A stretch of DNA of 64,000 nt. It comes from Parvibaculum sp963696585 (GTDB lineage Bacteria; Pseudomonadota; Alphaproteobacteria; Parvibaculales; Parvibaculaceae). Below the pieces are notes generated by a model. That model ran no database searches, was not told the origin of the DNA, and worked only from the letters and a program-made list of their open reading frames with translations. This document shows positions 44,751 to 53,328 of the stretch, piece by piece; the first letter of the stretch is position 1; each line of letters begins with the position of its first letter. Where the stretch lies: contig CAVOKW010000009.1 in assembly GCA_963696585.1 (NCBI GenBank), positions 1-64,000 of the forward strand, in the 5' to 3' direction. Made by a program: the position numbers and the translations under genes.

Positions 44751-46181
44751 ATGCCAATTCCGGCAAGAATACGATTCGATATCAGCGCAATGGCTGGGAG
44801 GCTTTCGCGCCATGTGCTGATGGGGTCGGTTGCCCTCGCCGCCTCACTCTTTGGCGCCATGGCAGCGCAGTCAGCCACCATCAATCTCGGTGAAGCCGAG
44901 ATCCAGATCGACACAACCGTTTCGGTTGGTGCCAGCATCCGCGCCAGCGAGCCCGACTGTAATCACATTTCGCCCGCAAGTAATAATGGCTGCACACCCT
45001 TGGGCACAAAGGGCACGGGCACGAACAATGATGACGGCAACCGCAACTTCGATGCCGGTGACCTGACGCAGGCCACGGCCAAGATCACAACGGATATTCA
45101 GGGTACGTGGCAGAATTACGGTTTCTTCGTCCGTCCCACCGCGTTCTACGATTATGTCTATACGAAGAACGACATGGAAGCCCAAAAGCTGACAACGACA
45201 GCGCAGGGTGCCTTGGCACATGACGTTACCATCCTTGATGCCTTCGTCTATGGCAGCTGGGATATTGCCGGTCACAACACAACAGCCCGCTTCGGCAAAC
45301 AGGTTCTGAACTGGGGCGAAAGCACCTTCATTCAGGGTGGCATCAACCAGTTTCAGGCCGTTGATGTGAGCCGTCTGCGTACACCTGGTTCAGAGCTGAA
45401 AGAAGCACTGACACCAATGCCGATGATCCATATCTCGACAGCGGTTACGGACAATCTCACAGTCGAGGCCTTCTGGCAGTTTGCCTATGAGCAGACCCAA
45501 GTCGATCCGTCCGGCTCCTACTGGAGCACGACGGATATTGCCGGCAAGGGATCGACACCGGCTCTCTCGGGCGTCGCCTCTGGCTATGACGATTACACGC
45601 TAGCCATTGCACCAGGCGATATCGCTGACCTGCTCGACGGTGCTGCCCAGTTCCGATCGCCATGCGCCGCACGGCAGATGAAGGCCAGAACAGCACAAAC
45701 CAGTTTGGCGTTGCTGCCCACTATTATGCCGACAATGTCGGTACGGGGACGGATTTCGGTCTCTACTATTTCCGCTATTCCAGCCGCCTGCCCTTCCTGT
45801 CATTCCGGAACCCAAGTGATGACTTCACGTCATCATGCGCGACCGTTGCTGGTGCAACAGGCGGTGCGTGTGGACTGCACATCGGCACGGGCCTTGGAGC
45901 AGCTTTCTCCTATGCCGCCAACCAGGCGAATTATTTCTACCAGTTCCCTGGCAGCATCGACACGGTCGGCGCCAGCTTCTCGACCACGATCGGCGGCACG
46001 GCTGTGTCGGGTGAAGCCACCTACACACCCAACATGCCTTTCGCCGTTGAAAGCACACAGCAGAATGCCTCCCAAGTTGATGGTCTGGGAGCAAGCATAC
46101 TTTGCGGTGGCATTCGCTGCTCGGATGCCGACCTCTTCACACCCGGTGCAAATGAAGCCACACAGGCCGTTGTCTATCTGA
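44751..46181 (+). CDS. DUF1302-type outer-membrane protein, 5' part of a frameshifted gene
   Basis: A second paralogue, divergent from the first. The ATG at 44751 has GGGGAG about 9 bases upstream; a signal peptide ends at AAQSA-TIN. It shares the family pattern: GEAEIQIDTTVSVGASIRAS, RFGKQVLNWGESTFIQGGIN, RLRTPGSELKEALTPMPMIH. The frame is meaningful only to about 45640 (DIADLLDGAAQF); beyond that this frame is out of register up to its stop at 46181, and the real continuation lies in the frame of 45662-46696. A one-base deletion at about 45640-45662 explains this. Confidence 0.75.
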   Translation: MPIPARIRFDISAMAGRLSRHVLMGSVALAASLFGAMAAQSATINLGEAEIQIDTTVSVGASIRASEPDCNHISPASNNGCTPLGTKGTGTNNDDGNRNFDAGDLTQATAKITTDIQGTWQNYGFFVRPTAFYDYVYTKNDMEAQKLTTTAQGALAHDVTILDAFVYGSWDIAGHNTTARFGKQVLNWGESTFIQGGINQFQAVDVSRLRTPGSELKEALTPMPMIHISTAVTDNLTVEAFWQFAYEQTQVDPSGSYWSTTDIAGKGSTPALSGVASGYDDYTLAIAPGDIADLLDGAAQFRSPCAARQMKARTAQTSLALLPTIMPTMSVRGRISVSTISAIPAACPSCHSGTQVMTSRHHARPLLVQQAVRVDCTSARALEQLSPMPPTRRIISTSSLAASTRSAPASRPRSAARLCRVKPPTHPTCLSPLKAHSRMPPKLMVWEQAYFAVAFAARMPTSSHPVQMKPHRPLSI

Positions 46182-46696
46182 ATGCGGTTCAGGGCCAGAT
46201 CAGCACGATCACAAGCTTCACGACTTCTGATCCCCTGATGTCGGTTGTAAATGCCGACAGCGGTGCCTTCATCCTCAACGCCGGCGTGGTCTATGTACCA
46301 GACGCCAACACCTACCCGCTGGAACGTGCCGGTCTTGAAGCCGGTCTGCCTTCCGGTGGTTCTTGCCTTCTCGCCAATTGTGTGACGGATGTTCAGTACG
46401 GCACGAAGCTTTCAACAGGTTATCAGGCCATGCTTCAGGCGAGCTATAACAACCCGATGAACCTGCCCATCACGCTGACCCCCAGCATCTCGTTCCGTCA
46501 TGACGTCTGGGGTTATTCCCCCGGCCCGATCACGGCGAACTTCCAGCAGGGCGTCAAGGTCATCACGCTTGGCGTGGGCGCTGAATATCAAAGCTTCCGT
46601 GCCAGCATCAGCTACACCAACTATTTCGGTGGCGGCTTCAGCAACCAGCTCTCGGACCGCGATTTCGCATCCGCCAGCATCAGCTACGCTTTCTGA
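45662..46696 (+). CDS. DUF1302-type outer-membrane protein, 3' part of a frameshifted gene
   Basis: Continuation of the gene starting at 44751 (about 344 residues). It opens with RRTADEGQNSTNQFGVAAHYY and FGLYYFRYSSRLPFL, which align with DDGQWGVALKWY and FYFMNYHSRLP of the other paralogue, so the first conserved residues after the shift are present. It ends in FASASISYAF with terminal Phe. The full protein would be about 648 residues. The ATG at 45662 is internal to the family domain, so a separate start is unlikely. Confidence 0.72.
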   Translation: MRRTADEGQNSTNQFGVAAHYYADNVGTGTDFGLYYFRYSSRLPFLSFRNPSDDFTSSCATVAGATGGACGLHIGTGLGAAFSYAANQANYFYQFPGSIDTVGASFSTTIGGTAVSGEATYTPNMPFAVESTQQNASQVDGLGASILCGGIRCSDADLFTPGANEATQAVVYLNAVQGQISTITSFTTSDPLMSVVNADSGAFILNAGVVYVPDANTYPLERAGLEAGLPSGGSCLLANCVTDVQYGTKLSTGYQAMLQASYNNPMNLPITLTPSISFRHDVWGYSPGPITANFQQGVKVITLGVGAEYQSFRASISYTNYFGGGFSNQLSDRDFASASISYAF

Positions 46697-46724
46697 TCGC
46701 GTCGCCTGGCTGATCATTGCTTCG

Positions 46725-46790
46725 GGCGGGCTTTCGGGCCCGCCTGCCTCTTCCGCCCCGGACTGGCCCAAAGCCGCTCCGGGGCGGTTT
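46725..46790 (+). terminator. Double-hairpin terminator after the plus-strand DUF1302 gene
   Basis: A first hairpin GGCGGGC/GCCCGCC spans 46725-46744. A second, with arms CCGCCCCGGA and TCCGGGGCGG (46753-46787), is followed by TTTCATTT. It separates the barrel gene from the queC operon. Confidence 0.75.
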
Positions 46791-46855
46791 CATTTGGGGA
46801 TGGCTTGACGAAATCCGCCCCCTCCTGTTCAACAGGCCCGAACCGGAGCCAGATC

Positions 46856-47578
46856 ATGACGACCCCGACCCCCCGCAAGGCCCTCGTATTGTTTTCAGGC
46901 GGACAGGATTCGACTGTCTGTCTGGCATGGGCGCTGGATCGCCATGAAAGCGTGGAAACGGTCGGGTTTGACTATGGTCAGGCCCACAAGATCGAGCTGG
47001 AATGCCGCTCACGGGTGCGCGCGGGCCTTTCTGGCCTCAATCCGGCATGGGGCGAGCGGCTCGGCCCCGATCACATGATTGCCATGCCCGAACTCGGGGC
47101 GATCAGCGAAACCGCCTTGACGCGGGATGTGGCGATCGAAATGGGCGAAAATGGCCTGCCGACGACCTTTGTGCCGGGCCGCAACCTCCTGTTTTTCACC
47201 TATGCCGCGGCGCTTGGCTATCGGCGCGGCGCAACGGCGCTGATTGGCGGCATGTGCGAGACGGATTATTCAGGCTATCCCGATTGCCGCAATGACACGC
47301 TGCAAACGCTTGGCAAGGCGATTTCGCTGGGCATGGACCGGCCCTTCGTCATTGAAACGCCCTTGATGTGGATCGACAAGGCCGCCACATGGGAGATGGC
47401 GCATGCGCTTGGCGGCGCAGCCCTTGTCGACCTCATCATCGAGGAAACGCATAGCTGCTATCGCGGCGACCGCAGCCACCGCCACGACTGGGGCTATGGA
47501 TGCGGCGACTGTCCGGCTTGCGACTTGCGCGCCGGGGGCTATGCCCGCTATCTCGCCGCATTGACCGGCAAGGCTTGA
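46856..47578 (+). CDS. queC: 7-cyano-7-deazaguanine synthase QueC
   Basis: ATP-dependent enzyme making preQ0 from 7-carboxy-7-deazaguanine and ammonia. The 240-residue protein has the PP-loop LFSGGQDSTVCLAWAL, PGRNLLFFTYAAALG, and the zinc motif CGDCPACDLRAGGYARY preceded by HSCY. The ATG at 46856 has CGGAGCC upstream. First gene of queC-queE-queD-queF. No preQ1 riboswitch pattern is evident in the 70 bases upstream. Confidence 0.96.
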   Translation: MTTPTPRKALVLFSGGQDSTVCLAWALDRHESVETVGFDYGQAHKIELECRSRVRAGLSGLNPAWGERLGPDHMIAMPELGAISETALTRDVAIEMGENGLPTTFVPGRNLLFFTYAAALGYRRGATALIGGMCETDYSGYPDCRNDTLQTLGKAISLGMDRPFVIETPLMWIDKAATWEMAHALGGAALVDLIIEETHSCYRGDRSHRHDWGYGCGDCPACDLRAGGYARYLAALTGKA

Positions 47579-47583
47579 GTGAC

Positions 47584-48216
47584 ATGTATTCGGTGAAGGA
47601 AATCTTCTACACATTGCAGGGCGAAGGCGCCAATGCCGGGCGTCCGGCGGTGTTTTGCCGGTTTTCGGGCTGCAATCTCTGGTCGGGGCGCGAGCAGGAC
47701 CGGGCAGAGGCGGTGTGCACCTTTTGCGATACGGATTTTGTCGGGACGGATGGCGAAGGCGGTGGCAAGTTTGCCGATGCGGCGGCGCTGGCCGAGGCCG
47801 TCAATCGCGCCTGGGCCGGGGACGACGCGGGACGCAGGCTCGTGGTCTGCACGGGCGGCGAGCCCTTGCTGCAACTCGATAGCGCGGCTATTGATGCGCT
47901 GCATGAGCGCGGCTTCGAGATTGCCGTTGAGACCAATGGCACGCTGACCGCGCCGGAAGGGCTTGACTGGATCTGCGTCAGTCCGAAATCCGATGCGGTG
48001 CTTGCCCAGCAATCGGGCGATGAACTGAAACTTGTCTACCCGCAGGAAAAGGCGATGCCGGAGCGTTTTTCATCGCTCCCTTTCACGCATCATTTCCTGC
48101 AACCGATGGACGGCCCCTCTCAGGCCGAGAATATTCGCGCCGCGACAGCCTATTGTCTGGCGCATCCGAAATGGCGGCTCAGCCTCCAGACCCATAAGCT
48201 GATTGGCATACCCTGA
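47584..48216 (+). CDS. queE: 7-carboxy-7-deazaguanine synthase QueE
   Basis: Radical SAM enzyme converting CPH4 to CDG. The 210-residue protein has KEIFYTLQGEGANAGRPAVF, then a cluster motif of the QueE type with a long first gap (CNLWSGREQDRAEAVCTFC, a CX14CX2C pattern) rather than CX3CX2C, then CTGGEPLLQLD and AVETNGT. The ATG at 47584 lies 5 bases after queC. Confidence 0.95.
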   Translation: MYSVKEIFYTLQGEGANAGRPAVFCRFSGCNLWSGREQDRAEAVCTFCDTDFVGTDGEGGGKFADAAALAEAVNRAWAGDDAGRRLVVCTGGEPLLQLDSAAIDALHERGFEIAVETNGTLTAPEGLDWICVSPKSDAVLAQQSGDELKLVYPQEKAMPERFSSLPFTHHFLQPMDGPSQAENIRAATAYCLAHPKWRLSLQTHKLIGIP

Positions 48217-48584
48217 TGCGTATCTATAAAGAGTTCATGTTTGACGCGGCCCATTTCCTTCCGTATGCGGAGGAAGGCCATCCCAATCGCCGCATGCATG
48301 GCCACTCCTTCCGTGTTGTCGTCTGGCTCAATGGCAAACCCTCGCCTGACACGGGGCTCGTGCGCCATTTCGAGGATGTCGAACGCGAGGTCCTGAAAAC
48401 GCGTGCCAAGCTCGATCATCATCTGCTGAACGAGATTGCCGGGCTTTCGTTGCCAACGCTTGAACACATTGCCGCCTGGATATGGTGCGACCTGCAAGGC
48501 CCGCTGCCGGAGATTTCGCGCGTTGAGGTGCATCGCGCCTCATGCCGTGAAGGCTGCATTTATGACGGACCGGAGGCTGACTGA
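48216..48584 (+). CDS. queD: 6-carboxytetrahydropterin synthase QueD
   Basis: Zinc enzyme making CPH4 from 7,8-dihydroneopterin triphosphate. The 122-residue protein has the zinc His in FDAAHFLPYAEEGHPNRRMHGHSF, catalytic residues in LDHHLLNEI, and the C-terminal EVHRASCREGCIY. Its ATG shares one base with the queE stop (TGATG), a coupled start. Confidence 0.95.
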   Translation: MRIYKEFMFDAAHFLPYAEEGHPNRRMHGHSFRVVVWLNGKPSPDTGLVRHFEDVEREVLKTRAKLDHHLLNEIAGLSLPTLEHIAAWIWCDLQGPLPEISRVEVHRASCREGCIYDGPEAD

Positions 48585-49069
48585 TGACGCAACCCCCCAA
48601 GGCCAAAAAGGCCGTCAGGACGCTCACTGTGTCGCAGCTTGGCGCGAAGGTGGAGATTGCCGCTTCGCCCGACAAGGCTGTGCTGGAGCGCGTACCCAAT
48701 CCGCATGAGGATGCTGACTATATTGCGCGCTTCACCGTGCCGGAGTTCACCTCGATTTGCCCGGTGACGGGTCAGCCCGATTTCGCGCATCTCGTGATCG
48801 ACTATGTGCCCGGCAAATATCTCGTCGAGTCAAAGTCGCTCAAGCTCTATCTGCAATCCTTCCGCAATCATGGCGCCTTCCATGAGGACTGCACCATTGC
48901 GATTGCCAAACGTCTCGTGGATCTGCTGAAACCGAAATGGCTGCGCATTGGCGGCTATTGGTATCCGCGCGGCGGCATTCCGATTGATGTGTTCTGGCAG
49001 ACCGGCAAATTGCCTGCTGGCGTCTGGGTGCCGGATCAGGGGGTCGCGCCCTATCGCGGTCGCGGCTAA
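48584..49069 (+). CDS. queF: NADPH-dependent 7-cyano-7-deazaguanine reductase QueF
   Basis: Reduces preQ0 to preQ1. The 161-residue unimodular type has the catalytic Cys in EFTSICPVTGQPDFAHLVI and the NADPH-binding ESKSLKLYLQSFRNHGAFHE (the E(S/L)K(S)xK(L)YxxSFR signature). It starts by TGATG overlap with queD and its stop overlaps the converging acyltransferase stop by 4 bases. With queC, E and D it completes preQ1 synthesis; tgt, queA and the epoxyqueuosine reductase are not in view. Confidence 0.95.
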   Translation: MTQPPKAKKAVRTLTVSQLGAKVEIAASPDKAVLERVPNPHEDADYIARFTVPEFTSICPVTGQPDFAHLVIDYVPGKYLVESKSLKLYLQSFRNHGAFHEDCTIAIAKRLVDLLKPKWLRIGGYWYPRGGIPIDVFWQTGKLPAGVWVPDQGVAPYRGRG

Positions 49070-50004
49070 TAGGCAGCGCGGGTGGCATCAAATGGCGATT
49101 TGCCGATGCCGCCATCCGACCCCTCTTCGATATATTCCAGACCCAAGCGACGTGAGAGTCTTGGACCATATTGGCCCGGCTCCTCGCGCCCGCCTGTCCG
49201 ATATGTCAGCGACCGGAGGTGCCGGGCCAGCGCCTTGCGGTCGCCAAGCTGCATGAGTTGCTCGTAACTCATGACATCGCCGATGCGGATATGCATGTCG
49301 GTACCGATCTGGCTCTTGACCTCGTGAAACAGGAGCGCGAGGCGAAGCGTCAGACTGACATGGCTGGCGGCATGAAACATCCAGCCATTCTCACCCTCAA
49401 AATAAAGCGGCACAACATGCGCGCGGCTCTTTTGAATGAGCTGGGAAACGAAAGGCTTCCATGCCGGATCGGCAGCGGGCTTGCCGTTGATGAGTGTGGT
49501 GCGCGTGGAAACGGTGCCGCCGGGAAAAATCAGGATGGCGCCACCATCGGCCAGATGTTTGCGCGCCTGCGCCCTCGTCCGCAGATTGGTTGCAAGCGCC
49601 TCACGATGTTCGCGGAAATCGACCGGCAATGAATATGGCGCCATCTCGGGCGGGCGCGTCAGGATGGCATTGATGAGCACCTTGAAGTCGGGCCGCACGC
49701 GGCCGACCAAGGCGCAGGCAACAACCCCATCCAGCACGCCATAGGGATGGTTCGACACGAAGATGACCGGTCCCTGCTTCGGGATACTGAGGAGCCTGGC
49801 CTCATCAAGACACAGGCGCAGGCGCAACAAACGCACCACCGCTTCAAAGAAGGGTTCGCCCGGCACCGGATTTTGCTGATTGGAAAGATAGAGCCGCAAT
49901 AATTCGGGCTGGCCGGTGAAGCGCTCGACGAGTTTGATCGCGGCGCGTTTCAACGGTCCGTCTTCAGGCGTGGCAAAGCTGAATTGCGAAGCGATGTCGT
50001 TCAT
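49066..50004 (-). CDS. PlsC-like lysophospholipid acyltransferase family protein
   Basis: The 312-residue protein has the acyltransferase His/Asp box as SNHPYGVLDGV, with five residues between His and Asp instead of the usual four, and FPGGTVSTRTT in place of FPEGTR. These variants mark the hemolysin/ornithine-lipid-type branch of the family (acyl transfer to glycerol- or amino-acid-based lipids). No TM helix is obvious. It converges on queF and lies 56 bases before the kdsA stop on the same strand. Confidence 0.8.
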   Translation of the reverse strand: MNDIASQFSFATPEDGPLKRAAIKLVERFTGQPELLRLYLSNQQNPVPGEPFFEAVVRLLRLRLCLDEARLLSIPKQGPVIFVSNHPYGVLDGVVACALVGRVRPDFKVLINAILTRPPEMAPYSLPVDFREHREALATNLRTRAQARKHLADGGAILIFPGGTVSTRTTLINGKPAADPAWKPFVSQLIQKSRAHVVPLYFEGENGWMFHAASHVSLTLRLALLFHEVKSQIGTDMHIRIGDVMSYEQLMQLGDRKALARHLRSLTYRTGGREEPGQYGPRLSRRLGLEYIEEGSDGGIGKSPFDATRAAY

Positions 50005-50060
50005 GTGCCAATTCTACACTGGCGCATGAACTGACTTCACCTGTTCTTTTTCAGGCTGGA

Positions 50061-50894
50061 TCAGGCCGCTTTGGCGAGCCGGTCGAACTTTTGCAGACTT
50101 GCGAGCAGTGCTTCGAGGTCGGTGAGCTTGACCATGTTGGGACCGTCCGAGGGCGCATTGTCCGGGTCCTCATGGGTTTCAATGAAGACCGCCCCCACGC
50201 CAATTGCCACGGCCGCGCGCGCGATATAGGGCACCATGCGGCGGTCGCCACCTGAGGCTGTGCCCTGTCCGCCCGGCTGCTGCACCGAATGGGTCGCGTC
50301 GATGACAATGGGACAACCACATTGTTCGCGCATGATCGGGATGGCGCGCATGTCGTTGACGAGCGTGTTATAGCCGAAGCTGACGCCGCGTTCGGTTGCC
50401 AGAACATTCGGGTTGCCGGCATCGACGATCTTGGCGACGACGTTTTTCATGTCCCAGGGCGCGAGGAACTGGCCTTTCTTGACGTTGATGACAGCGCCGG
50501 TCTGGGCGGCGGCCTCGAGCAGATCGGTCTGACGGCAGAGAAACGCCGGGATCTGCAAGACATCAACGACTGTGGCAACTTCGGCGCATTGCTCGCGCTC
50601 ATGAATGTCGGTCAGCACGGGAATGCCGAACTCTTTTTTCAGATCTTCAAAGATCGGCAGAGCCAGCTCAAGCCCCAGACCGCGTTTGGCATTGCGGCTG
50701 GTGCGATTGGCCTTGTCGAAAGAGGTTTTGTAGATCAGGCCGATGCCGAGCCTGTCGGTGATTTCCTTGATGCCGCCCGCCATGTCGAAGGCGTGCTGGC
50801 GCGTTTCGAGCTGGCATGGACCGGCAATCAGCGTGAAAGGCTTGTCGTTACCGATTTCAAGATTGCCGACTTTGACGATGGCATTGGCTTGCAT
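50061..50894 (-). CDS. kdsA: 3-deoxy-8-phosphooctulonate (KDO8P) synthase
   Basis: Condenses arabinose-5-phosphate and PEP for LPS inner core. The 277-residue protein has TLIAGPCQLETRQHAFDMA, KTSFDKANRTS, PVLTDIHEREQCAEVA, IPAFLCRQTDLLEAAAQ, KKGQFLAPWDM and the Cys/Asn-type motif region TERGVSFGYNTLVNDMR. The ATG at 50894 is chosen because an alternative GTG at 50915 falls inside an intergenic repeat. Order pyrG-kdsA (then eno) is ancestral in the group; here the accessory block lies between kdsA and eno. Confidence 0.95.
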   Translation of the reverse strand: MQANAIVKVGNLEIGNDKPFTLIAGPCQLETRQHAFDMAGGIKEITDRLGIGLIYKTSFDKANRTSRNAKRGLGLELALPIFEDLKKEFGIPVLTDIHEREQCAEVATVVDVLQIPAFLCRQTDLLEAAAQTGAVINVKKGQFLAPWDMKNVVAKIVDAGNPNVLATERGVSFGYNTLVNDMRAIPIMREQCGCPIVIDATHSVQQPGGQGTASGGDRRMVPYIARAAVAIGVGAVFIETHEDPDNAPSDGPNMVKLTDLEALLASLQKFDRLAKAA

Positions 50895-50910
50895 GGGACT
50901 TTTCACTTTC

Positions 50911-50996
50911 GTCACACCCGGACTTGATCCGGGTATCCGGAGTCGCTGGCTCTGAGTTTGGGGCTCTGGATTGCCGGGTCAAGCCCGACAATGGCA
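50911..50996. repeat. Intergenic palindromic repeat between pyrG and kdsA
   Basis: Two hairpin units: ACCCGGA/TCCGGGT at about 50916-50934 and ATTGCCGGG...CCCGACAAT at about 50969-50992, the same motifs as in the clusters near 6.8, 13.9 and 15.8 kb. It fills the whole gap between the pyrG stop and kdsA start and could attenuate transcription between them. Confidence 0.7.
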
Positions 50997-51000
50997 AATC

Positions 51001-52629
51001 TTACACCAATCGACTCTGGGTCACAGCGGCTGCGATGAAAGAGCTGAAGAGCGGGTGCGGCTCAAACGGCTTGGATTTGAGTTCCGGGTGGTATTGCACG
51101 CCAATGAACCAGGGATGGTTCGGAATCTCGATGATCTCCGGCAGCAGACCGTCTGGCGAGGTGCCCGAAACGATCACGCCATTGCTCTCCAGAATATCCT
51201 TATAGGTCATATTGACTTCGTAGCGGTGGCGATGGCGCTCGCTGATGCAGGTCGCGCCATAGATTTCGGCGACGCGGGAGCCAGGCTTCAGCATGGCGTC
51301 ATAGGCACCCAGACGCATGGTGCCGCCGAGATCGCCATTGGCGCGGCGCTGCACGATTTCATTTTCGCGCATCCATTCGGTCATCAGGCCAACAATCGGT
51401 TCGTTGGTCGCCCCAAACTCGGTTGAGCTGGCGCCTGCCAGGCCAGCAAGATTGCGCGCCGCTTCAATGACGGCCATTTGCATGCCGAAGCAGATGCCAA
51501 AATAGGGCACGCCGCGCGTGCGGGCAAAATGCGCCGCGGCGATCTTGCCTTCCGACCCGCGCTCACCAAAGCCGCCGGGCACGAGAATACCGTCAACGTC
51601 TTCGAGGTAATAAGCTGTCTCTTCTGTTTCGAAGATTTCGGACTCAAGCCATTTGATGTTGACGCGCACCTTGTTGGCGATGCCGCCATGCACAAGGCTT
51701 TCATTCAGCGATTTATAGGCATCCTTGAGGCCGGTATATTTGCCGACGATGGCGATGGTGACATCACCTTCCGGCTCGCGGATGTTGTGCGTGATGGTGG
51801 CCCATTTGCCGAGATCGGGATCACGCGCATCGCGCATGCCGAATACGGCGAGCACCTCGGTGTCGAGACCTTCAGCATGATAGGCATGTGGCACGTCATA
51901 GATCGTGTCCACATCCATCGCCTGAATGACGGCAGATTCGCGCACATTGCAGAACAGCGCAATCTTGCGGCGTTCATCCTTGGGGATGGGACGATCACAA
52001 CGGCACATCAGAATATCGGGCTGAATGCCGATGGAGCGCAATTCCTTGACCGAATGCTGCGTCGGCTTGGTCTTCATTTCGCCTGCGCTGGGAATATAGG
52101 GCAGCAGGGTCAAATGAATGAAACAGGTCTGGCCGCGATCCAGTTCGTTGCCAAGCTGACGAATGGCTTCAAAGAAGGGCAGACCTTCAATGTCGCCAAC
52201 CGTGCCGCCGATTTCGCAGAGCACGAAATCAACATCCTCATTGCCCGACAGCACGAAGCCCTTGATGGCATCGGTGACATGGGGAATGACCTGCACGGTG
52301 CCGCCAAGATAATCGCCACGCCGCTCACGCGCGATGATGTCCTGATAGATGCGGCCTGTCGTGATGTTGTCGCCGCGCGTCGCGGGCACACCCGTGAAGC
52401 GTTCATAATGGCCAAGGTCGAGGTCTGTTTCCGCTCCGTCATCCGTTACGAAGACCTCACCATGCTGGGTGGGTGACATCGTGCCGGGATCGACATTCAG
52501 ATAAGGGTCGAGCTTGCGCAGCCGCACGGAATAACCGCGCGCCTGAAGCAATGCGCCGAGCGCCGCTGAGGCAAGGCCCTTACCAAGAGAGGAGACCACG
52601 CCGCCGGTGATGAAAATATACCGCGTCAT
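51001..52629 (-). CDS. pyrG: CTP synthase
   Basis: Aminates UTP to CTP. The 542-residue protein has the synthase domain (ITGGVVSSLGKGLASAALGALL; KLDPYLNVDPGTMSP; CEIGGTVGDIEGLPFFEA) and the glutamine amidotransferase domain (PGGFGERGSEGKI; nucleophile Cys in YFGICFGMQMAV; His/Glu in GVQYHPELKSKP). The ATG at 52629 is the true start; the frame stays open upstream without family similarity. It is 109 bases after secG. Confidence 0.97.
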   Translation of the reverse strand: MTRYIFITGGVVSSLGKGLASAALGALLQARGYSVRLRKLDPYLNVDPGTMSPTQHGEVFVTDDGAETDLDLGHYERFTGVPATRGDNITTGRIYQDIIARERRGDYLGGTVQVIPHVTDAIKGFVLSGNEDVDFVLCEIGGTVGDIEGLPFFEAIRQLGNELDRGQTCFIHLTLLPYIPSAGEMKTKPTQHSVKELRSIGIQPDILMCRCDRPIPKDERRKIALFCNVRESAVIQAMDVDTIYDVPHAYHAEGLDTEVLAVFGMRDARDPDLGKWATITHNIREPEGDVTIAIVGKYTGLKDAYKSLNESLVHGGIANKVRVNIKWLESEIFETEETAYYLEDVDGILVPGGFGERGSEGKIAAAHFARTRGVPYFGICFGMQMAVIEAARNLAGLAGASSTEFGATNEPIVGLMTEWMRENEIVQRRANGDLGGTMRLGAYDAMLKPGSRVAEIYGATCISERHRHRYEVNMTYKDILESNGVIVSGTSPDGLLPEIIEIPNHPWFIGVQYHPELKSKPFEPHPLFSSFIAAAVTQSRLV

Positions 52630-52738
52630 GGGATTCCAGATTACACCAACAATAATGATTCGCGCCGCCAAAGAGGGGCGCATCCAAAAATCTCTGTGGA
52701 GGAAACGAGCTTCCTCCGGCCCGAAGGCCCGGTATCGC

Positions 52739-53158
52739 TTATTGGGCCCGCGGAACGGTCGGTTCGGCTGGCGTCGTTGTGGCCGGAGCGACCGGTGCAG
52801 ACGGTGCAGCTTCAGCAGGCGCTGGCGCCGCCTCGTCCAGACCGCTACCCAGAGGGGCCGGGACCACGGCGTTGGGATTTGAACCTTCCACGGGTGGTGG
52901 CGGCACGGTATCGAGCAGCGAACCACCCGAGGATCCACGCGAGGCAATGATGCCAAGTGTCAGACTGGTGATGAAGAACAGGCCCGCAAGAATGCCCGTG
53001 GCGCGTGTCAGCGCGTCGCCCGCACCGCGTCCCGACATGAAGCCACCGCCGCCACCGCCGCCGATGCCGAGCGCGCCGCCTTCGGAACGCTGGAGCAGGA
53101 CAACGGCGACAAGCGCCACTGCGATCATCAGATGGATTACGAGAATAATGGTCGCCAT
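52739..53158 (-). CDS. secG: Preprotein translocase subunit SecG
   Basis: Small inner-membrane part of SecYEG. The 139-residue protein has two TM helices (ILVIHLMIAVALVAVVLL and ATGILAGLFFITSLTLGII) around the family signature LLQRSEGGALGIGGG and FMSGRGAGDALTRAT, then an Ala/Pro-rich C-terminal tail (about 65 residues) typical of alphaproteobacteria. The ATG at 53158 is used. It sits between tpiA and pyrG. Confidence 0.94.
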   Translation of the reverse strand: MATIILVIHLMIAVALVAVVLLQRSEGGALGIGGGGGGGFMSGRGAGDALTRATGILAGLFFITSLTLGIIASRGSSGGSLLDTVPPPPVEGSNPNAVVPAPLGSGLDEAAPAPAEAAPSAPVAPATTTPAEPTVPRAQ

Positions 53159-53328
53159 GAAGTCGGTTCTCTGTCGTCCTGATTCCGGGCCGCAAATCAC
53201 TATGCCGCCGGATGGGGGCTTCGTTGCGCCGCGTTGTAGCGCATGAAGGCGGCTCTTACCAGCCCCGAGGACGGGCTGTCAGCTACCGAAATCGACCAAA
53301 AACCTAAAATGCAGAAATTTTATGTAAT

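Noticed and set aside
44608..44820. Short basic plus-strand frame upstream of the second DUF1302 gene
   Set aside because: It overlaps the signal-peptide region of the barrel gene in another frame and is low-complexity from an A-rich direct repeat.
46697..46855. Possible preQ1 riboswitch ahead of queC
   Set aside because: The structure there is explained by two GC-rich hairpins acting as the terminator of the preceding gene; no preQ1 aptamer consensus was seen.
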